DNA from: Psychrobacter sp. TAE2020
GTDB taxonomy: Bacteria > Pseudomonadota > Gammaproteobacteria > Pseudomonadales > Moraxellaceae
Direction of reading: 5' to 3'
Assembly (NCBI RefSeq): GCF_018919485.1
Contig: NZ_JAHLMU010000001.1
Location: 2,880,933 to 2,944,932, forward strand
DNA: 64,000 nt
This document shows, piece by piece, positions 35,614 to 46,069 of this stretch. Both the position numbers and the translations under genes were made by a program. The notes below the pieces were generated by a model, which was not told where the DNA came from, searched no databases, and saw nothing but the letters and a program-made list of their open reading frames with translations. Numbering within the stretch: the first letter of the stretch is position 1; each line of letters begins with the position of its first letter.

Positions 35614-36411
35614 CTAAAACTTATACAGCAAACCAAGGGTAGAGGTTGCGTCTACACGCGAGTCAACCATCGGGCTGTCGTATTGCTCATTGGCTAAGTA
35701 GCTTACGCTTTGATTAGCAAATCCTGCCCATTTATCACTAAAGTCGTAGTTAGCGCTGACATTGATATAAGGGTTTAAACTACTATTAGACTCGTAAGCA
35801 TCAACGCCTGTACGCGCTGACTCTTCGTTACTAACCCCGTAGTAATAATTATTATAATCCGCATCATGGTATTCAAAACCAAAGCTTGGATAGACAGTTA
35901 GCTTGTTCTTACTGACTTTACCAATGTAAGATAAACGACCAGTATTGCCACCACTACGATCTAAGATATCAGCAGCATATTGGGCGCGGAAGCCACCAAC
36001 AGGAGTGAGACGCTGATAGCTTAAACCGGCCGCTGCTGATAATTTACGCTCATCAAGACCCGATAGCGCCCCGTTAGCATCATCAGGATCGAATGAATTA
36101 CCATCGAGTTGTGCATAAGCTGATAGCTGATTGGTACCATCATTGATTAAGTACGCACCAGCTTGAGCACCGCGCGCATAAAATCTATTATTATCATAAA
36201 AAACCCCAGGCAATACGCGTACTTGATTCTTATCAGTATCATAAGCACTGTTGGTATACAAAACATTTATGCCAACGCTTAACTCAGCGTCTGGATCAGT
36301 AGGTATGTTTTTAAACAAGGCAGCATTTGCCATACCGGCTGTAGCTAGCAAAGTAACGGCGGCGGTTGATGCCAATACAGTGCGCGTATTAATAATAGAT
36401 AGTTTAGACAT
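35614..36411 (-). CDS. MipA/OmpV-like outer-membrane protein
   Basis: This 265-residue protein has a signal peptide ending at GMANAA and a beta-barrel-like body finishing in aromatic LLYKF. Family-like landmarks are RVLPGVFYDNNRFYARGAQA near the start and LTVYPSFGFEYHDADYNNYY followed by YGVSNEESARTGVDAY. These fit the MipA/OmpV family, whose members include a scaffold for murein hydrolases and outer-membrane channels. A role here is not evident from neighbours. Confidence 0.78.
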   Translation of the reverse strand: MSKLSIINTRTVLASTAAVTLLATAGMANAALFKNIPTDPDAELSVGINVLYTNSAYDTDKNQVRVLPGVFYDNNRFYARGAQAGAYLINDGTNQLSAYAQLDGNSFDPDDANGALSGLDERKLSAAAGLSYQRLTPVGGFRAQYAADILDRSGGNTGRLSYIGKVSKNKLTVYPSFGFEYHDADYNNYYYGVSNEESARTGVDAYESNSSLNPYINVSANYDFSDKWAGFANQSVSYLANEQYDSPMVDSRVDATSTLGLLYKF

Positions 36412-36459
36412 AGTCGGATCTCATAAGCGATGAAGAATAAGGTGAAGCTGAGCACTACT

Positions 36460-37536
36460 TTATTGAGCAGCTAATACTTTTAATATTTGATTATGAATAT
36501 CTAGCCACCACCAGCTAAAGCCTATAGCTATAATTATAATAATAATCCAAGGCAGTAATTGCCAAAGCATAGCGGGTTTTGCTGCTAACACTGCAGCATA
36601 GCTATTCGTGATCTGAGGGTCATCACTGGCATCAGAATGAACATCAGCACCAATATTGCTATTCAAATCAGCTGGGTCAAAGGCTTGGTTTGTATTAGTA
36701 TTATGAGCTAAGTTTACAGGGTTATCGACATTATTATTGGTATAAATGCGCTGGTCAACCGTATAACTTTGATTAGTATTATCGAGGTGTGCTGAGTCTT
36801 TATCGAAATTGTCGCTATCAGTAATACTGGCGGCTTGCTCAGTAGTGTAAATAGTGGAAGTTGGATCAGTAGTCCGATAGACCGCTGCGGGAATAGCCGC
36901 TAGCTGGGCTTTGAGACGCTGACGATAAGCGATACCAAAGCCTAAGGCCATAATGCCCCCAGTGATAGCGCCACCGATATGACCTGCATTATCAATACCA
37001 GGTACTGCAAAGCCGTAGACTAGATTGATACCCATAACCAGCACTAAGCTTTTTAAGTTGAGTACCATGTTATTGACTGATATCTTAAACAAAGCTGCCA
37101 CTAGCAGCGCCGCACCGATACCCATAATGCCACCAGAAGCCCCAGCAGATAATCCGGGCTGCCCTGTGCCGTCCAAAATGCCCAACCAAGTCATCTGATT
37201 GTTAAGCAAGTTACCACCGATCACTGCTAATAAAAACAGCGCAAGAAACTTGCTTGAACCAAACATCGGCTCTGCAATTTGTCCAAAGAAGTACATGGCA
37301 AAACCATTAAAGAGTAGATGCATCAAGCCAATGTGTAAAAAGCCACTACTCACTAAGCGCCAAGGCTGATCACCCATGCTAAAAGGCAGAGCATTGGCGC
37401 CCCAGTATAATAAAGCTTCAGTCGTTGGATTATTGGCATCGACACCAGTTAACACTTGCAGGATATACAGACAAATAAAGCTGATTAGCAATAGAGTCGT
37501 TAACGGTGCCGTTTTAAATAATTGCTTGATAGTCAT
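36460..37536 (-). CDS. Rhomboid-family intramembrane serine protease
   Basis: This 358-residue membrane protease cleaves substrates within the bilayer. It has six helices in residues 10-205, with WR at 59-60, HxxxN in HLLFNG (73-77), catalytic Ser134 in AGASGGIMG, and the partner His186 in NAGHIGGA. A long Asn/Asp/Thr-rich cytoplasmic or periplasmic linker (about 215-325) leads to a seventh helix near the C terminus. That added linker and helix are not in the core family. Substrates are unknown. Confidence 0.92.
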   Translation of the reverse strand: MTIKQLFKTAPLTTLLLISFICLYILQVLTGVDANNPTTEALLYWGANALPFSMGDQPWRLVSSGFLHIGLMHLLFNGFAMYFFGQIAEPMFGSSKFLALFLLAVIGGNLLNNQMTWLGILDGTGQPGLSAGASGGIMGIGAALLVAALFKISVNNMVLNLKSLVLVMGINLVYGFAVPGIDNAGHIGGAITGGIMALGFGIAYRQRLKAQLAAIPAAVYRTTDPTSTIYTTEQAASITDSDNFDKDSAHLDNTNQSYTVDQRIYTNNNVDNPVNLAHNTNTNQAFDPADLNSNIGADVHSDASDDPQITNSYAAVLAAKPAMLWQLLPWIIIIIIAIGFSWWWLDIHNQILKVLAAQ

Positions 37537-37617
37537 AGTGCTAAATATCAGTTAAAAGTTATGGGTAGAGTATAAAAGATATCTGCATTATAAACAAAAT
37601 TACTGCCATTATCGATA

Positions 37618-38826
37618 CTACCAGCGCATAGGGGCGACATAAGGTAGCGACGTCTTGAGCTGCTCAAACGAGCCTTTGACTAAGATGTCATCGGTTACTT
37701 GGTTGATATCAGTATGACCACAAAAAGCCATAGTAGTATCACACTCCTTATAGATCAGCTCAAGCGCTCGGCGTACCCCATCTTCACCATAAGCGCCGAG
37801 GCCATATAAGAACGCTCGCCCAATCATAGTGCCATTAGCGCCTAAGGCCATAGCTTTGAGCACGTCTTGACCAGAGCGAATACCGCTGTCGAGCCAAATT
37901 TCAATCTGACTACTCTCCGCGCGTACCGCTTGCACAATATCGCTGAGCGCAGCGATAGAGGAGGGTGCCCCATCTAATTGACGGCCACCATGATTAGAAA
38001 CCACTAGCGCATCGGCACCACTGCGAGCGGCTAACACGGCATCTTCAGGCTCCATAATGCCTTTGATAATCAGCTTGCCACCCCACATATCTTTGATACG
38101 CGCCACATCGTCCCAGCTCAGTGCTGGATCGAATTGCTCAGCTGTCCAAGCCGATAACGATGAAATATCCTCGACGTTTTTTGCATGACCGACGATATTA
38201 CCAAAAGTGCGTCTTTTGGTGCCCAGCATATTTAGACACCATTCGGGTTTAGTCATCAGGTTTAAGATATTAGCAAGGGTTGGCTTTGGTGGAGCAGATA
38301 GGCCGTTCTTGATGTCTTTGTGGCGTTGACCCAGCACTTGTAAATCAGCGGTTAGGATCAGAGCAGAGCAGTTGGCAGCTTTAGCCCGTCGAATCAAGTT
38401 GGCGATAAAATCCTGGTCACGCATCATATAGAGCTGAAACCAAAACGGTGCACTAGTGTTTTCTGCCACATCTTCGATAGAGCAAATACTCATGGTCGAT
38501 AGTGAGAATGGTACGCCAAACTTTTCGGCAGCACGCGCCGCATGAATTTCACCGTCCGCCCACATCATCCCAGTAAAGCCAGTAGGGGCTATGGCCACTG
38601 GCATACTGACTGGCGTACCTAGCATTTCAGTAGCTAGCGAACGCCCTTCCATATTGACTAATACCCGCTGGCGCAGCTTGATACGATCAAAGTCGGTTTC
38701 GTTATTGCGATAAGTAGTTTCGGTCCATGAGCCTGAATCGACATAATCATAAAACATACGAGGAATCTTACGCTCTGCTACGCGGCGTAAGTCTTCAATC
38801 TCAGTGATCTTGCTTAAATTTTTCAT
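37618..38826 (-). CDS. lldD: L-lactate dehydrogenase, FMN-dependent
   Basis: This 402-residue membrane-associated flavoenzyme oxidises L-lactate to pyruvate and feeds the quinone pool. The alpha-hydroxy-acid oxidase fold is shown by RVLVNMEGRSLATEMLGTPV, APTGFTGMMWADGE, FWFQLYMMRDQDF and SNHGGRQLDG, with catalytic His279. WLDSGIRSGQDVLKAMALGA forms the FMN phosphate site. AAGGAAAACCCC lies before the ATG. It follows lldP on the same strand, with a hairpin in the 146-base gap. No LldR-type regulator is in the window. Confidence 0.95.
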   Translation of the reverse strand: MKNLSKITEIEDLRRVAERKIPRMFYDYVDSGSWTETTYRNNETDFDRIKLRQRVLVNMEGRSLATEMLGTPVSMPVAIAPTGFTGMMWADGEIHAARAAEKFGVPFSLSTMSICSIEDVAENTSAPFWFQLYMMRDQDFIANLIRRAKAANCSALILTADLQVLGQRHKDIKNGLSAPPKPTLANILNLMTKPEWCLNMLGTKRRTFGNIVGHAKNVEDISSLSAWTAEQFDPALSWDDVARIKDMWGGKLIIKGIMEPEDAVLAARSGADALVVSNHGGRQLDGAPSSIAALSDIVQAVRAESSQIEIWLDSGIRSGQDVLKAMALGANGTMIGRAFLYGLGAYGEDGVRRALELIYKECDTTMAFCGHTDINQVTDDILVKGSFEQLKTSLPYVAPMRW

Positions 38827-38894
38827 GGGGTTTTCCTTATTAATTAAACAGATAACTCAATGCCTGTTTAATTGTAAAAGCTGTCTGACTATAA

Positions 38895-38931
38895 AGCTGA
38901 CGCTACCATAATGATCATGGTAGCGTCAGCT
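38895..38931. repeat. Hairpin between lldP and lldD
   Basis: Two perfect 15-base arms, AGCTGACGCTACCAT and its complement, enclose a 7-base loop. There is no strong T-run on the minus strand, so it may allow partial read-through or protect the lldP transcript end. Confidence 0.75.
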
Positions 38932-38972
38932 CGAATACTAATAATGATCTTTTGTTAGTCAGAGTATAGGTT

Positions 38973-40748
38973 TTAGCGGTTGTCTATGACTGAGCTAGTG
39001 GCTTTTTTACCAGTTATGGCCATAAGCCCAAAGAATACTATTGGCCAAATCACCGCTAAGATCCACCACATTATATTACCAAAGATAATACCCATGCCAA
39101 TTAATCCTGCTTGAATGACGTAATAGGTCATTGCCAGCAAGGTTTTGCGAATAACGTAGCCTTCTTTATCCATGAGTCCCACTACTGCGCAAGCGGCGAC
39201 CACGTTATGCACGGCAATCATATTACCAGCTGCTCCGCCTACGGCTTGTAGAGCGACCACCTGGGCTGCAAGATTAGTATCGAAGCCAATTTGGCTGGCA
39301 GTAGACCATTGAAAGTAAGAGAACATCATATTACTAACCGTATTCGAGCCTGCAATAAAGGCACCCATTGCCCCAATCCACGGCGCTACTAATGGCCAGG
39401 CATTCTGAAAGGCACCAGCGGCACTTTCAGCCAATAGTATCGGCATAGCTGGTAGGGCATTAACCACATCAGCTGCTGAACCAGAGTTAATAAATACTTG
39501 TACCATAGGCACAGAAAGCAGTAGGGCTGGTGCAGCGTCAACCATAGTTCTGGCTGAATTACTCCAACTACGTTTCACCGCTTGAGCATTCATCTTGAAT
39601 AATAAAATACATAGTAATGAGCTGATAATTAAAATAGTACCCGGAGAGTAGGCCAGCTGTACTTTACTAGATATGGTGGTACCAAATAGATTGCTAAATT
39701 CGATGGTAGTCATATCACCAGTTAAGAACGCTTTGAGCGGTGCTACTACTCTTGTTATAATCAATAAAGCGATTACCACAAGATAAGGAGAAAATGCTCT
39801 GACCAAAGAAAACTTCGGGGCAATAGTGTCATCGTACTTTTCTTCAGGCAGCGAGCCTAGCCAGTCTTTATCCCATTTAGCTCTTGGCGCAAAATGAAAA
39901 ATCTCTTTAGGCATCAAAAATCCACGTTTTGCGGCAGGCAATACGATCATTAAGCCGATAAAACCACCAACTAGTGACGGAAACTCTGGGCCTAGATATT
40001 TGGCTACTAAAAAGTAAGGAATGGTAAAGCTAAGACCAGCAAAAATAGCAAAAGGCCAGACCTTTAAGCCTTCAACAAAAGAGCGTTTCTCACCAAAGAA
40101 TCGGGTCAAGAAAGCCACTAGAATTAGCGGAATTAAAAAGCCTACTACGGCATGAATAAGACCGATATTAGCGGTGATTTGTAATAGATAGTTTTCTGGA
40201 GATAGCGGAGCAATAGCTTGAGTGATATCTTCTTTATCATTGATTCCTGTCCATACCCCAAGTAATACTGGAGTACCTACAGCGCCAAATGATACCGGCG
40301 TCGATTGAATAATAAGCACAGCCATAACGCAGGCCATCGCCGGAAACCCTAAGGCGAGTAGTAACGGTGCCCCAATAGCAGAGGGAGTACCAAATCCTGA
40401 CGAGCCTTCGACCATTGAACAAAATAGCCAAGCGACAATAATGGCTTGAATACGTCTATCGGGTGAGATATCCATAAACCCTTTACGAATAGCGATGATA
40501 GCACCACCTTCTTTTAGGGTATTCAATAATAAAATAGCAGCAAATACAATAAACAATAGGGTGAGGGCAACGATGATACCGTTTACTGTGGCGGCAGCTA
40601 CTTGCGCGCCACTAGCTTGCCAGACAAATAAAGCTAACAGTGCAGTGACTAAATAGGCAACGCCCATAGATATTTTGGCGGGTAGCCGCATAACTACTAA
40701 CAGTACGAGAACTACTAAAATCGGCGCTAAGGCCAAAAATGTATACAT
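38973..40748 (-). CDS. lldP: L-lactate permease
   Basis: This 591-residue polytopic protein imports lactate with protons. The family is recognised by MVEGSSGFGTPSAIGAPLLL, FGAVGTPVLLGVWTGI, AGSNTVSNMMFSYFQW and GGAAGNMIAVHNVVAACAVV. Length and about 13-14 helices fit LctP/LldP. AAGG lies 13 bases before the ATG. Together with lldD it forms a lactate-use operon; the 12-base inverted repeat at 40933 upstream is a possible operator. Confidence 0.96.
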   Translation of the reverse strand: MYTFLALAPILVVLVLLVVMRLPAKISMGVAYLVTALLALFVWQASGAQVAAATVNGIIVALTLLFIVFAAILLLNTLKEGGAIIAIRKGFMDISPDRRIQAIIVAWLFCSMVEGSSGFGTPSAIGAPLLLALGFPAMACVMAVLIIQSTPVSFGAVGTPVLLGVWTGINDKEDITQAIAPLSPENYLLQITANIGLIHAVVGFLIPLILVAFLTRFFGEKRSFVEGLKVWPFAIFAGLSFTIPYFLVAKYLGPEFPSLVGGFIGLMIVLPAAKRGFLMPKEIFHFAPRAKWDKDWLGSLPEEKYDDTIAPKFSLVRAFSPYLVVIALLIITRVVAPLKAFLTGDMTTIEFSNLFGTTISSKVQLAYSPGTILIISSLLCILLFKMNAQAVKRSWSNSARTMVDAAPALLLSVPMVQVFINSGSAADVVNALPAMPILLAESAAGAFQNAWPLVAPWIGAMGAFIAGSNTVSNMMFSYFQWSTASQIGFDTNLAAQVVALQAVGGAAGNMIAVHNVVAACAVVGLMDKEGYVIRKTLLAMTYYVIQAGLIGMGIIFGNIMWWILAVIWPIVFFGLMAITGKKATSSVIDNR

Positions 40749-41303
40749 TTGAACAATCCTTGTTGCAATGTGTACTAATCCATTATTTTACTAAGCTTAC
40801 CTCAATGAGGCTAAAGTCATATCAAATATTTTGCCAATTAACTGGTTTATTAGTGTTTGACTCTATCTGGCTTTTGTTTTTTATAAGGGACTGAACATAG
40901 AGTGAAATTTATACAGTTGATAGATAGAACTTCAATGAGTCAACGTCAGGAGTTGACTCATTGAACAACATAGCAAAAGTCAAAAAATTTTACTAGTAAA
41001 TAATCTCTAATTACAGAAATCAATACAGCTATCTAGTAGATACAGGGATAAAGCTTGGTGGTTACGGTTTAACACGCTGAGCAGTATACAGGTAATCCCT
41101 ATTTTTACCTGAGCATTTGAATTTATGTAGATTATTTTAGTAGGGATGAACCGCTTAGCATTAAGCGGCTAACGATGAAGTGACTATTATCTGGTAGGAG
41201 TAGAGTGGCTATTGTCATATTTATATTCGAGTGCGCGCTAGCTTATTGCTTAAAAGCTAACTATGGCTAACATAATAAAAAGATAAGTGAGGTAAGTTAA
41301 CGG
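40749..41303. other. Gap upstream of lldP with an inverted repeat
   Basis: 555 AT-rich bases that must include the lldP promoter. CAATGAGTCAAC (40933-40944) and GTTGACTCATTG (40952-40963) form a perfect 12-base inverted repeat with a 7-base centre, a possible regulator site or hairpin. No gene was recognised. Confidence 0.55.
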
Positions 41304-41645
41304 TTAATACTCAGACAATAACTGCTGCAAATCTAGTACTGAGAAGGGCCAATCTAAACGCTTATTGACAGTCAATAATACTGGAATGCTAGTGGCAAAG
41401 CTCAGCATCAAAGTTTCATCAAAGTCAGCGATATCGATATTCTGGTAACTAAGCGGCTGTACGGATTGTAAGCGCATTAGTATGTTTTCAGCATCGTCGC
41501 ACAAGTGACAGCCTGAAGTACCTAGTAGCCACCATTGCTGATAGAGTTCAGGTTGATTGAGCTTAGGTGTAGCCTCAATAATAGCCGCTCGTAGTGCTTG
41601 CATAGGGTCAGGATAGTTCATACAGTTACTCATATAAAAACTCAT
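41304..41645 (-). CDS. Glutaredoxin-like protein (DUF836 type)
   Basis: This protein of up to 113 residues has a thioredoxin-fold pattern: WWLLGTSGCHLCDDAENILM with the CHLC redox motif, then IDIADFDETL, and a cis-proline region in FATSIPVLLTV. It fits the glutaredoxin family DUF836. Three start codons are possible (41645, 41633, 41621), and none has a good ribosome site; the last would remove the odd leading MSFYMSNC. It is probably a small cytoplasmic thiol-redox protein of unknown partner. Confidence 0.8.
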   Translation of the reverse strand: MSFYMSNCMNYPDPMQALRAAIIEATPKLNQPELYQQWWLLGTSGCHLCDDAENILMRLQSVQPLSYQNIDIADFDETLMLSFATSIPVLLTVNKRLDWPFSVLDLQQLLSEY

Positions 41646-41875
41646 AGCAAAGTGGTTGATAGTAGAATAGCTACTACTAAAGTGCTGGCTATCGCAGTGG
41701 TTTGTTGGAGATAGTGTGACTAGTTATAGAGGTGGGGAATGTTGTATATGATAAAGAAATCAGCCAAATAATAACAGCAGCAGTGACACAGATAGTGAGA
41801 TTGGGTAAGATAGCCTACTAATCAGCTTCAATCTTGGTCACTTATTATTCTTTTAATTAATTGGACACTTAACAC

Positions 41876-42556
41876 ATGACAAGTTTTGGCGGATTTATCA
41901 AACGGCTATTACTGGCAGTGATAATTTTAATGATAGCTTTTCATGTGTTGGTAGCAGGACTGTTGTTATTGTGGAAGACCCAGCCTATTAATAACAGCAT
42001 GTTTATGCTTACGCATCGACTCACTGGTGGCAGCGTTACTCAAACTTGGGTAGATTATGATCAGATTGCTAAGTCGGCCAAACAAGCGGCTATAGTCAGC
42101 GAAGACTCAACCTTTAGTCAGCACAACGGCTTTGACTTTAAAGGCATTGAATTAGCTATGAAAAAGAACGAAGCGACTGGCAAGTCCTCTGCTGGCGGTT
42201 CTACTATCACTCAGCAATTAGCCAAAAACTTATTTTTGACCTCACATCGCTCTTACATTCGTAAAGGCGAAGAAGCAGTGGTTACGGTAATGATCGAAGC
42301 CTTTTGGGACAAGCCACGTATACTAAGTGCTTATCTTAACGTCGCAGAATTTGGCGATGGTATTTATGGTATTGAGGCCGCTGCACAACACTATTTCGAT
42401 AAATCAGCTGCCAATCTAAACCGAGATCAGTCAGCACTGCTCATTGCCACTTTGACCAACCCTAAATATTATGAAAATAATCGCAATGATAGACGTTTGC
42501 GTAATAAGCAGCGTATTATAAAAAAACGCTTGAACAACGCCGCTTTACCGCAATAG
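41876..42556 (+). CDS. mtgA: Monofunctional peptidoglycan transglycosylase
   Basis: This 226-residue GT51 enzyme polymerises lipid II into glycan strands. It has an N-terminal membrane anchor (about residues 8-33), then SEDSTFSQHNGFDFKGIELA with the catalytic Glu, GGSTITQQLAKNLFLTSHRS, ILSAYLNVAEFGDGIYGIEA and AAQHYFDKSAANL, all GT51 motifs. There is no transpeptidase domain, and the length is normal for MtgA. The ribosome site is weak. Confidence 0.95.
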   Translation: MTSFGGFIKRLLLAVIILMIAFHVLVAGLLLLWKTQPINNSMFMLTHRLTGGSVTQTWVDYDQIAKSAKQAAIVSEDSTFSQHNGFDFKGIELAMKKNEATGKSSAGGSTITQQLAKNLFLTSHRSYIRKGEEAVVTVMIEAFWDKPRILSAYLNVAEFGDGIYGIEAAAQHYFDKSAANLNRDQSALLIATLTNPKYYENNRNDRRLRNKQRIIKKRLNNAALPQ

Positions 42557-42805
42557 GCATAACTATAAAGGCCATCTTTAATTTGTAGTACTAAGATTTT
42601 ATGGTGATAAGCCTTTATTTTAATATGTCTTTATTAAACCAAGTCTAATAAGTCTAATAACTAAAATTCGTATAAGTATAATAGCCTAAGTAATACTAAA
42701 AAAGTATCAGTGACATCATTATCCTATACAGTAGCTACAGCACTGAATAGTTGTAGTAGCAATCGAAGTAGATAATAGTGCCTAATGACAACCTGGAGTA
42801 GGAGC

Positions 42806-45040
42806 ATGGCAATAGTGAAAAGTAATAATAATAACGATACTAATAACCCTAATAACCCTAATAACCCTAATAATGATAGTAATATCGGTAGTAGTAAGGA
42901 CAGCGTTCTCATTAAGCACTCGCCTCTTACCCAAATTGATTGGCAACGTTTTGATGATGGTAGTTATTCTTCGAACAGCTATATCAACCGTGATTTATCT
43001 TTATTGCAGTTTCATCTACGAGTATTGGCACAAGCGGCAAGTCCCTTGCATCCTTTGCTTGAGCGCTTATTCTTCTTAATTATTTTTTCATCGAATATAG
43101 ATGAGTTTTTTGAGATTCGAGTAGCTGGTCTTATGCAAAAGCTCAATCTCGGTGATGCTGCGCATAGCCCTCATGGTATGCGCCCAAGCGAAACTTTGAG
43201 CGAGATATCAGCGATTACTCATAAGGCTATCGAAGAGCAGTATCGTATTTTGAATGAGGACATTTTACCGGCGCTAGCGGAACAAGATATTCGTTATCTA
43301 AAGCGTGATGAGCTAAATAGCGAGCAGTCGGCATGGATGAAGCGTTACTTTATTGAGCAAGTATCACCAGTATTGACACCGATCAGTATTGATCCAGCCC
43401 ATCCTTTCCCCCGTTTAGTCAATAAAAGCTTGAACTTTATTGCCAGTTTAGAAGGTAAGGATGCTTTTGGTCGCGATATTAATTTAGCTATAGTACCAGC
43501 ACCACGTAGTTTGCCACGAGTCATTCGCTTACCTGATGAGTTGACGGGTGGTAAAGAGCACCATGTGATGCTCTCGGCAGTGATTCATGAGCATATCGGT
43601 GATTTATTTCCAGGGATGAATGTCACGGGTTGCCATCAGTTTAGACTGACTCGTAATGCAGATTTGGACTTAGCTGATGATGTCGATGACATTGCCAAAG
43701 CTTTAGAAGGTGAGCTTGAGAATCGTCGCTTCGGTGATAAAGTGCGCCTTGAGGTAACTACTGACTGTCCAACGCCTATTAGTGACTATCTACTTAACCA
43801 GTTTGAGTTGCATGAAAATCAGCTTTACCGAGTTAATGGTCCAGTGAACCTAACTCGTTTGTTATTTGATTTTAATATTCCTAATCTACGCTATCAGCCT
43901 TTTACTCATGTCCTACCCAAAGCATTTCGCCGCGAATTTGATAAGCTCGATCGCAGTACTAGTATGTTTGGTGCGATGCGTAAAGGGGACGTATTAGTAC
44001 ATCATCCTTTTCACTCTTTCTCACCCGTTATCAACTTGTTATGGCAAGCCGCTAACGATCCTAAAGTATTAGCGATTAAACAAACTTTATATCGCTCCGG
44101 TACTAACTCTGAGATCGTACAAGCACTGGCTGCTGCTGCGCGTAATGGTATAGAGGTTACCGCTGTTATCGAATTGCGCGCTCGTTTTGATGAAGCATCC
44201 AACATCGCCGTTGCTAATTATCTACAAGAGGCTGGCGCCGTAGTGGTATACGGCATTGTGGGTTATAAAACTCATGCCAAGCTAATGCTGATTGTGCGCC
44301 GTGAAGATGACAAAATCATTCGCTACGTGCATTTGGGAACCGGCAACTATCATGCGGCCAATGCCAAGGTTTATACCGATTATGGTTTGTTTACCGCTGA
44401 CCCTGACATCTCAGAAGATGTGCATAAAATCTTCCAAGAGCTTACAGGTATGGGCAAACCTGCTAACCTAAAAAAACTACTTCATGCGCCTTTTACTTTG
44501 CATGAGCAGCTTATGCGCTTTATTGACGACGAAATTGCTCATGCTAAAGCTGGTAAGCTCGCTCATATTATCATCAAGACTAATGCTTTAACTGAGCGTC
44601 GTCTGATTGATAAGCTTTATGATGCCTCACAAGCAGGGGTTAAGATTGAGCTTATTTTGCGCTCGATGTGTTGCCTGCGTCCACAAGTACAAGGCTTGTC
44701 TGAGAATATCACTGTGCGCTCGATCATTGGCCGCTTTTTAGAGCATACTCGGGTTTATTATTTCCACAATAATGGCGACGAGCGCTTGTACTGTGCTAGT
44801 GCCGATTGGATGGATCGCAATCTATTCCACCGAGTAGAAGTCGCCTTTCCGATTCAAGATAAAAAGATGTTTAAACAGATCTATCAAGATGGTCTGCTCA
44901 ATTATCTACAAGATAATGTACAGGCATGGAGTTTGGAGGGTAAAGGGAAGTGGGAACAGCTACAGCCAAGTGCTGGCGAGACCGCTCACACTGCGCAAGA
45001 TTATCTACTAAAGACTATTAGCGGTGTTAGTGACGCTTAG
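42806..45040 (+). CDS. ppk1: Polyphosphate kinase 1 with Asn-rich N terminus
   Basis: This 744-residue enzyme makes long-chain polyphosphate from ATP. The core begins near [19 protein letters not shown], with [20 protein letters not shown], the catalytic-His region [20 protein letters not shown] and [19 protein letters not shown], and the second phospholipase-D-like half with [14 protein letters not shown]. The N terminus before the core is unusually Asn-rich ([10 protein letters not shown]), coded by a 9-base repeat at 42841-42867. I start at the ATG at 42806, which has GGAG 11 bases upstream; an ATG at 42785 is in frame as well. Polyphosphate supports stress survival. Confidence 0.94.
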   Translation: MAIVKSNNNNDTNNPNNPNNPNNDSNIGSSKDSVLIKHSPLTQIDWQRFDDGSYSSNSYINRDLSLLQFHLRVLAQAASPLHPLLERLFFLIIFSSNIDEFFEIRVAGLMQKLNLGDAAHSPHGMRPSETLSEISAITHKAIEEQYRILNEDILPALAEQDIRYLKRDELNSEQSAWMKRYFIEQVSPVLTPISIDPAHPFPRLVNKSLNFIASLEGKDAFGRDINLAIVPAPRSLPRVIRLPDELTGGKEHHVMLSAVIHEHIGDLFPGMNVTGCHQFRLTRNADLDLADDVDDIAKALEGELENRRFGDKVRLEVTTDCPTPISDYLLNQFELHENQLYRVNGPVNLTRLLFDFNIPNLRYQPFTHVLPKAFRREFDKLDRSTSMFGAMRKGDVLVHHPFHSFSPVINLLWQAANDPKVLAIKQTLYRSGTNSEIVQALAAAARNGIEVTAVIELRARFDEASNIAVANYLQEAGAVVVYGIVGYKTHAKLMLIVRREDDKIIRYVHLGTGNYHAANAKVYTDYGLFTADPDISEDVHKIFQELTGMGKPANLKKLLHAPFTLHEQLMRFIDDEIAHAKAGKLAHIIIKTNALTERRLIDKLYDASQAGVKIELILRSMCCLRPQVQGLSENITVRSIIGRFLEHTRVYYFHNNGDERLYCASADWMDRNLFHRVEVAFPIQDKKMFKQIYQDGLLNYLQDNVQAWSLEGKGKWEQLQPSAGETAHTAQDYLLKTISGVSDA
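42841..42867 (+). repeat. 9-bp tandem repeat at the ppk1 N terminus
   Basis: Three perfect copies of TAATAACCC code for repeated Asn-Asn-Pro. A fourth, diverged unit follows. Confidence 0.9.
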
Positions 45041-45486
45041 ACGCTTAACAGCCAATGCTTTACTAATAGCATTGGTAGGGTATCACTAGTAATGCTGGTG
45101 AGAGTCCGAGATAGTTAGGGGGTAGTTAATAACCCCTGAGTTTGACAGTAGTAATATCTATAAGAAACCAAGTATGGCTAATAAGCTATATTTGGTTTTT
45201 TTTACAAAATAGATTGAGTTACAAACCGTGTTTTAACCTCACATATATTCACATATTGATACCGCAGTACACTAGAGTAGTAATCGGATAATTACTTATA
45301 CTTAAGTGGTTTATAGTATTGAATATTATTGCTGCCAAACTATTAATTGCCTATTACTGGCTTTCTATTAACCGCTAAAGTTATTTAATTCAGATCTTAG
45401 ATAAAGGGGTTATATGGGGTTACAGCTAGTTTTTAGAGACAATAATCATTGTTAATATTGAACCTTAATTGCTGATAGGAGAGGTT
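45041..45486. other. Gap between ppk1 and the small-protein cluster
   Basis: About 445 bases with a CCAATGC/GCATTGG hairpin just after ppk1 and the terminator at 45166. The remainder, AT-rich, should hold the promoter of the small-protein cluster. No gene was recognised. Confidence 0.45.
45166..45203 (+). terminator. Terminator upstream of the small-protein cluster
   Basis: A 14-base stem (45166-45179 with 45184-45197, two G-U pairs) and a 4-base loop are followed by a run of T's. It presumably ends the ppk1 transcript. Confidence 0.8.
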
Positions 45487-45666
45487 ATGAATAGCTCAGA
45501 TAAGGATCTAGAACCAAAGTCTGCAGTAACAACAGCCGTAAAAAAATCTGATGCCGAGCAGATCAAGATTAATTTGGACCAGTCCGAACAGGATGATAAA
45601 CCACAAAAGTTGACGGCAGAAGAAGCTACCCCTTTTATTGATGAAAAATCTCGTACTGATAAGTAA
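45487..45666 (+). CDS. Small charged protein 1 of a four-gene cluster, unknown function
   Basis: This 59-residue protein is almost entirely polar: about half its residues are Asp, Glu, Lys or Gln, with no Cys, Trp or membrane segment. It should be disordered. AGGAGAGG lies directly before the ATG at 45487, a strong ribosome site that supports real translation; an in-frame TTG at 45469 is less likely. It is followed by three similar genes on the same strand. No family was recognised. Confidence 0.7.
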   Translation: MNSSDKDLEPKSAVTTAVKKSDAEQIKINLDQSEQDDKPQKLTAEEATPFIDEKSRTDK

Positions 45667-45711
45667 GCTCACTACTAATAATAATCATGATACTTATGTC
45701 AAGGACACGCT

Positions 45712-46032
45712 ATGAAACCTGCTATAAATAATGCTAAAAGTACTTTAGGTAATGACATTACTATTGATAAGCAGTTGATGATTGATAATGAACAGCCTAA
45801 TAATGAAGAACAGGTCATTGTAGAGGATCCTGCTTCTGTAGCTCCAGATAATGCAAAAGGCAGCTATGAAGGACGCAAGTATGATTCAGAAATAGATGGT
45901 CCTCAGCAAAAATCTCAAGAAACAGATGAAATATATTCTGATCCTCGTAAAGAGGAAAACTTACCAGATGGCGGCAAAAATGTTGGTGATCTAAATGCCT
46001 ATGACTTAAGTCAAGATGGTAATAAGATTTAA
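45712..46032 (+). CDS. Small charged protein 2 of the cluster, unknown function
   Basis: This 106-residue protein is rich in Asp, Glu, Asn and Lys, with only isolated hydrophobic residues. AAGGAC is well placed before the ATG. Segments such as GSYEGRKYDSEIDGPQQKSQ and NLPDGGKNVGDLNAYDLSQD have the look of a hydrophilin-like, disordered protein. No domain was recognised. It starts 45 bases after gene 1. Confidence 0.72.
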   Translation: MKPAINNAKSTLGNDITIDKQLMIDNEQPNNEEQVIVEDPASVAPDNAKGSYEGRKYDSEIDGPQQKSQETDEIYSDPRKEENLPDGGKNVGDLNAYDLSQDGNKI

Positions 46033-46069
46033 TTATTTAAGTTGATTGATAAGTCCTAAGCTACGATTG

